Assembly: GCF_016811915.1 (NCBI RefSeq)
Contig: NZ_CP069127.1
Location: 3,013,001-3,077,000 of the forward strand
From: Brevibacillus choshinensis
Lineage (GTDB): Bacteria > Bacillota > Bacilli > Brevibacillales > Brevibacillaceae
Length of the DNA: 64,000 bases
Direction of reading: 5' to 3'
Shown: one piece after another, positions 62,900-64,000 of the stretch
Layout: each line of letters begins with the position of its first letter
How positions within the stretch are numbered: position 1 is the stretch's first letter
Notes under the pieces: model-generated
Told to the model about the DNA's origin: nothing
Seen by the model: the letters and a program-made list of their open reading frames with translations, nothing else
Databases searched by the model: none
Program-made: the position numbers and the translations under genes

Positions 62900-63241
62900 A
62901 TGCAAAAGGAAACCATCAGCTGCTCTACTTTTCGCAAAACCATCCAGGAAGAAAGCAACCTACTACTGGTTGACGTTCGAGATGAAGAGAAATTCCTACA
63001 AGAAAGTCTGCACATAGAAGGAATCGAAACCAAAAACGCCCCCTACGTACATATGAAGGAACAAGATCAGCCCTTTGATGAAAAAACCTCTCATACGTTC
63101 CGAGATGCGACGATCATCACGGTCTGCACCACAGGCAACAAGGCACAAAAAGCAGCAGCTCTCCTCCGGGAAAAAGGATATCGTGCCCTTGCACTTGAAG
63201 GCGGATTGACGGCTTGGAACGATTTGAAAGAAAACCGCTAA
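62900..63241 (+). CDS. rhodanese-domain protein
   Basis: The 113-residue single rhodanese domain has LLLVDVRDEEKFLQESLHIEG, the active-site loop VCTTGNKAQKAA with Cys76, and LALEGGLTAWNDLKEN at the end. Such proteins carry persulfide sulfur. The substrate or acceptor is unknown. AAAGGAG lies about 8 bases before the ATG; a strong terminator follows. Confidence 0.9.
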   Translation: MQKETISCSTFRKTIQEESNLLLVDVRDEEKFLQESLHIEGIETKNAPYVHMKEQDQPFDEKTSHTFRDATIITVCTTGNKAQKAAALLREKGYRALALEGGLTAWNDLKENR

Positions 63242-63248
63242 TGACTTC

Positions 63249-63278
63249 TCCCTCTCGATCAATCGAGAGGGATTTTTT
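63249..63278 (+). terminator. terminator of the rhodanese gene
   Basis: TCCCTCTCGAT / ATCGAGAGGGA: 11-bp perfect stem with a 2-base centre, then TTTTTTC. The tight loop suggests the inner pairs open. Confidence 0.85.
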
Positions 63279-63383
63279 CTTATTCCTTCCTACCTGTATT
63301 CTCTATTCTATGATTCTTATCCTATTAATCCTACCAAATATTACACCTATCATTCTCCGATAGATCTCTGTTATTCTGGTTCA

Positions 63384-63527
63384 TGCCAAACAAAACAGCC
63401 GAAACTTCCTCTCGAATGGAAGTGCGGGGGATCTTTTTCTTGCGGATGAGAGATCTGCATGGGGTGAATCGCTAAAGTGCGTAGGGTTGTTTCCTCAATC
63501 CGAATCCGTCAACTAACCTCGTAGGCC
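63384..63527 (+). promoter_or_regulatory. cyclic-di-AMP riboswitch (ydaO/yuaA type)
   Basis: The sequence contains the conserved blocks of the ydaO motif in order: GCCGAAAC followed by a small stem, GTGCGGGGGATC, ATGGGGTGAATCGC, GCGTAGGGTTG, and the 3' block CGAATCCGTCAACTAACCTC ending in GTAGGC. The ydaO class binds c-di-AMP and usually controls cell-wall, potassium or osmoprotection genes. Here it lies just upstream of a CAP-domain secreted protein. The RBS (AAAAGGAGAC) begins only about 5 bases after the last conserved base, so there is no room for a separate terminator. Confidence 0.88.
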
Positions 63528-63549
63528 AAAAAAAGGAGACGATGTGAAT

Positions 63550-64000
63550 ATGAAACGCCTTGGTACGATTGCAATCGCGACTTTGGGATTGGGGTTTGCT
63601 CTTTCCGGCTTTTCAAACACAGCTTCTGCCGCGGCAGCGTATAATTGCCCACTGAAAGCAGGGGCGCCTAGCCAAGTGCAACAGCAGCAACAAGTCCAAT
63701 GGTTCCCATATATCCTTCAAATGAAGCAATTCACACCACAATTTGGATATCAGCCAGTCATGCAACAGCCGGTGCAGCCGCAATACGCAGCTCCAGTCAA
63801 ACAGCAGCCTGTACAGCAACAACCTGTACAACAACAGCCAGTTCAGCAACCGGTTCAACAGCAGCCTGCAGCTGCTCCGCAACCTGCAAATCAAGCCGAT
63901 CAACAAGTTTCCTCTGTTGTGAAGCAAGTAGCTGATCTGGTGAACCAGGAGCGTGCAAAAGCGGGTCTGAAACCACTTCAGCTTGATGCTTCCCTGAACA
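63550..64000 (+). CDS. secreted CAP-domain protein (YkwD-like), cut by the right edge
   Basis: The first 150 residues are visible. A signal peptide (MKRLGTIAIATLGLGFALSG, cleaved after ASA) is followed by a linker rich in Gln, Pro and Val with QQP-V repeats (about 75-115; VKQQPVQQQPVQQ), then the start of a CAP/SCP domain (VADLVNQERAKAGLKPLQLD). AAGGAG lies 11 bases before the ATG. The preceding c-di-AMP riboswitch ties it to cell-wall or osmotic control. CAP-domain proteins of this type are abundant in spore formers; the biochemical role is unclear. The rest of the gene is beyond the window. Confidence 0.85.
   Translation, partial: MKRLGTIAIATLGLGFALSGFSNTASAAAAYNCPLKAGAPSQVQQQQQVQWFPYILQMKQFTPQFGYQPVMQQPVQPQYAAPVKQQPVQQQPVQQQPVQQPVQQQPAAAPQPANQADQQVSSVVKQVADLVNQERAKAGLKPLQLDASLN

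Noticed and set aside
63670-63890. Apparent direct repeats of CAG/CAA-rich units, tested as CRISPR or satellite
   Set aside because: They encode the Gln/Pro/Val repeats of the CAP-domain protein; units are imperfect and in frame.

Overview
The window reads as a chromosomal segment of a Gram-positive, endospore-forming bacterium of the Bacillales, most like Brevibacillus. The evidence is an alpha/beta-type small acid-soluble spore protein, a complete GerA-type germinant receptor operon, an RNase J, a GlpP-controlled glycerol operon, strong AGGAGG ribosome sites, frequent GTG/TTG starts and intrinsic terminators. The genus is an inference from protein style. No rRNA, tRNA, CRISPR array, insertion sequence or prophage was seen.

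Layout. 1-4.2 kb is a disturbed region: a possible gene end at the left edge, a poorly coding stretch, and a deletion scar where an ECF sigma factor gene is joined to a surface protein gene that lost its 5' end, behind an FAD oxidoreductase. 4.3-11.6 kb holds an aminopeptidase P, an AT-rich sugar-dehydrogenase-like gene, and a PadR/UvrA2 pair divergent from an alpha/beta hydrolase with two copies of one operator. 11.6-16.7 kb is the glycerol regulon glpF-glpK-glpD-glpP with two matching antiterminator leaders. 16.7-24.9 kb holds deoD, two tandem glycosyltransferase-like genes, a D,D-carboxypeptidase, a (p)ppGpp synthetase, an M23 peptidase, an SASP and a 5'-3' exonuclease followed by a DUF3052/OmdA-type protein. 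24.9-28 kb is a RavA/ViaA-type AAA+ ATPase and VWA pair.

28-45 kb is mostly accessory: two permeases, two isochorismatase-family hydrolases (one with a DJ-1 protein beside a LysR gene, one with an MFS exporter under a TetR regulator), a second MFS exporter and an orphan branched-chain-type binding protein among two paralogous NTF2-like proteins, a DinB/LysR divergent pair, a Gre-like factor with an attenuator-like leader, and a nitroreductase.

45-64 kb holds a GH18 lipoprotein, RNase J, several very small and probably spore-associated proteins, a DHA2 exporter, an FtsH-like membrane protease, the ger operon (A-C-D-B), a catalase, a ComB-type phosphatase, an Asn-rich protein, a frameshifted aminoglycoside-phosphotransferase-like gene, a cold-shock protein under a long inverted repeat, a rhodanese, and a cyclic-di-AMP riboswitch before a CAP-domain secreted protein cut by the right edge.

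The clearest regulatory logic is local: operators placed between -35 and -10 (PadR and TetR sites), paired GlpP leaders, and the c-di-AMP riboswitch. I found no single convincing new multi-gene system; the best leads are the Gre leader, the PadR/UvrA2/hydrolase module, the cold-shock inverted repeat and the sigma/surface-protein scar.
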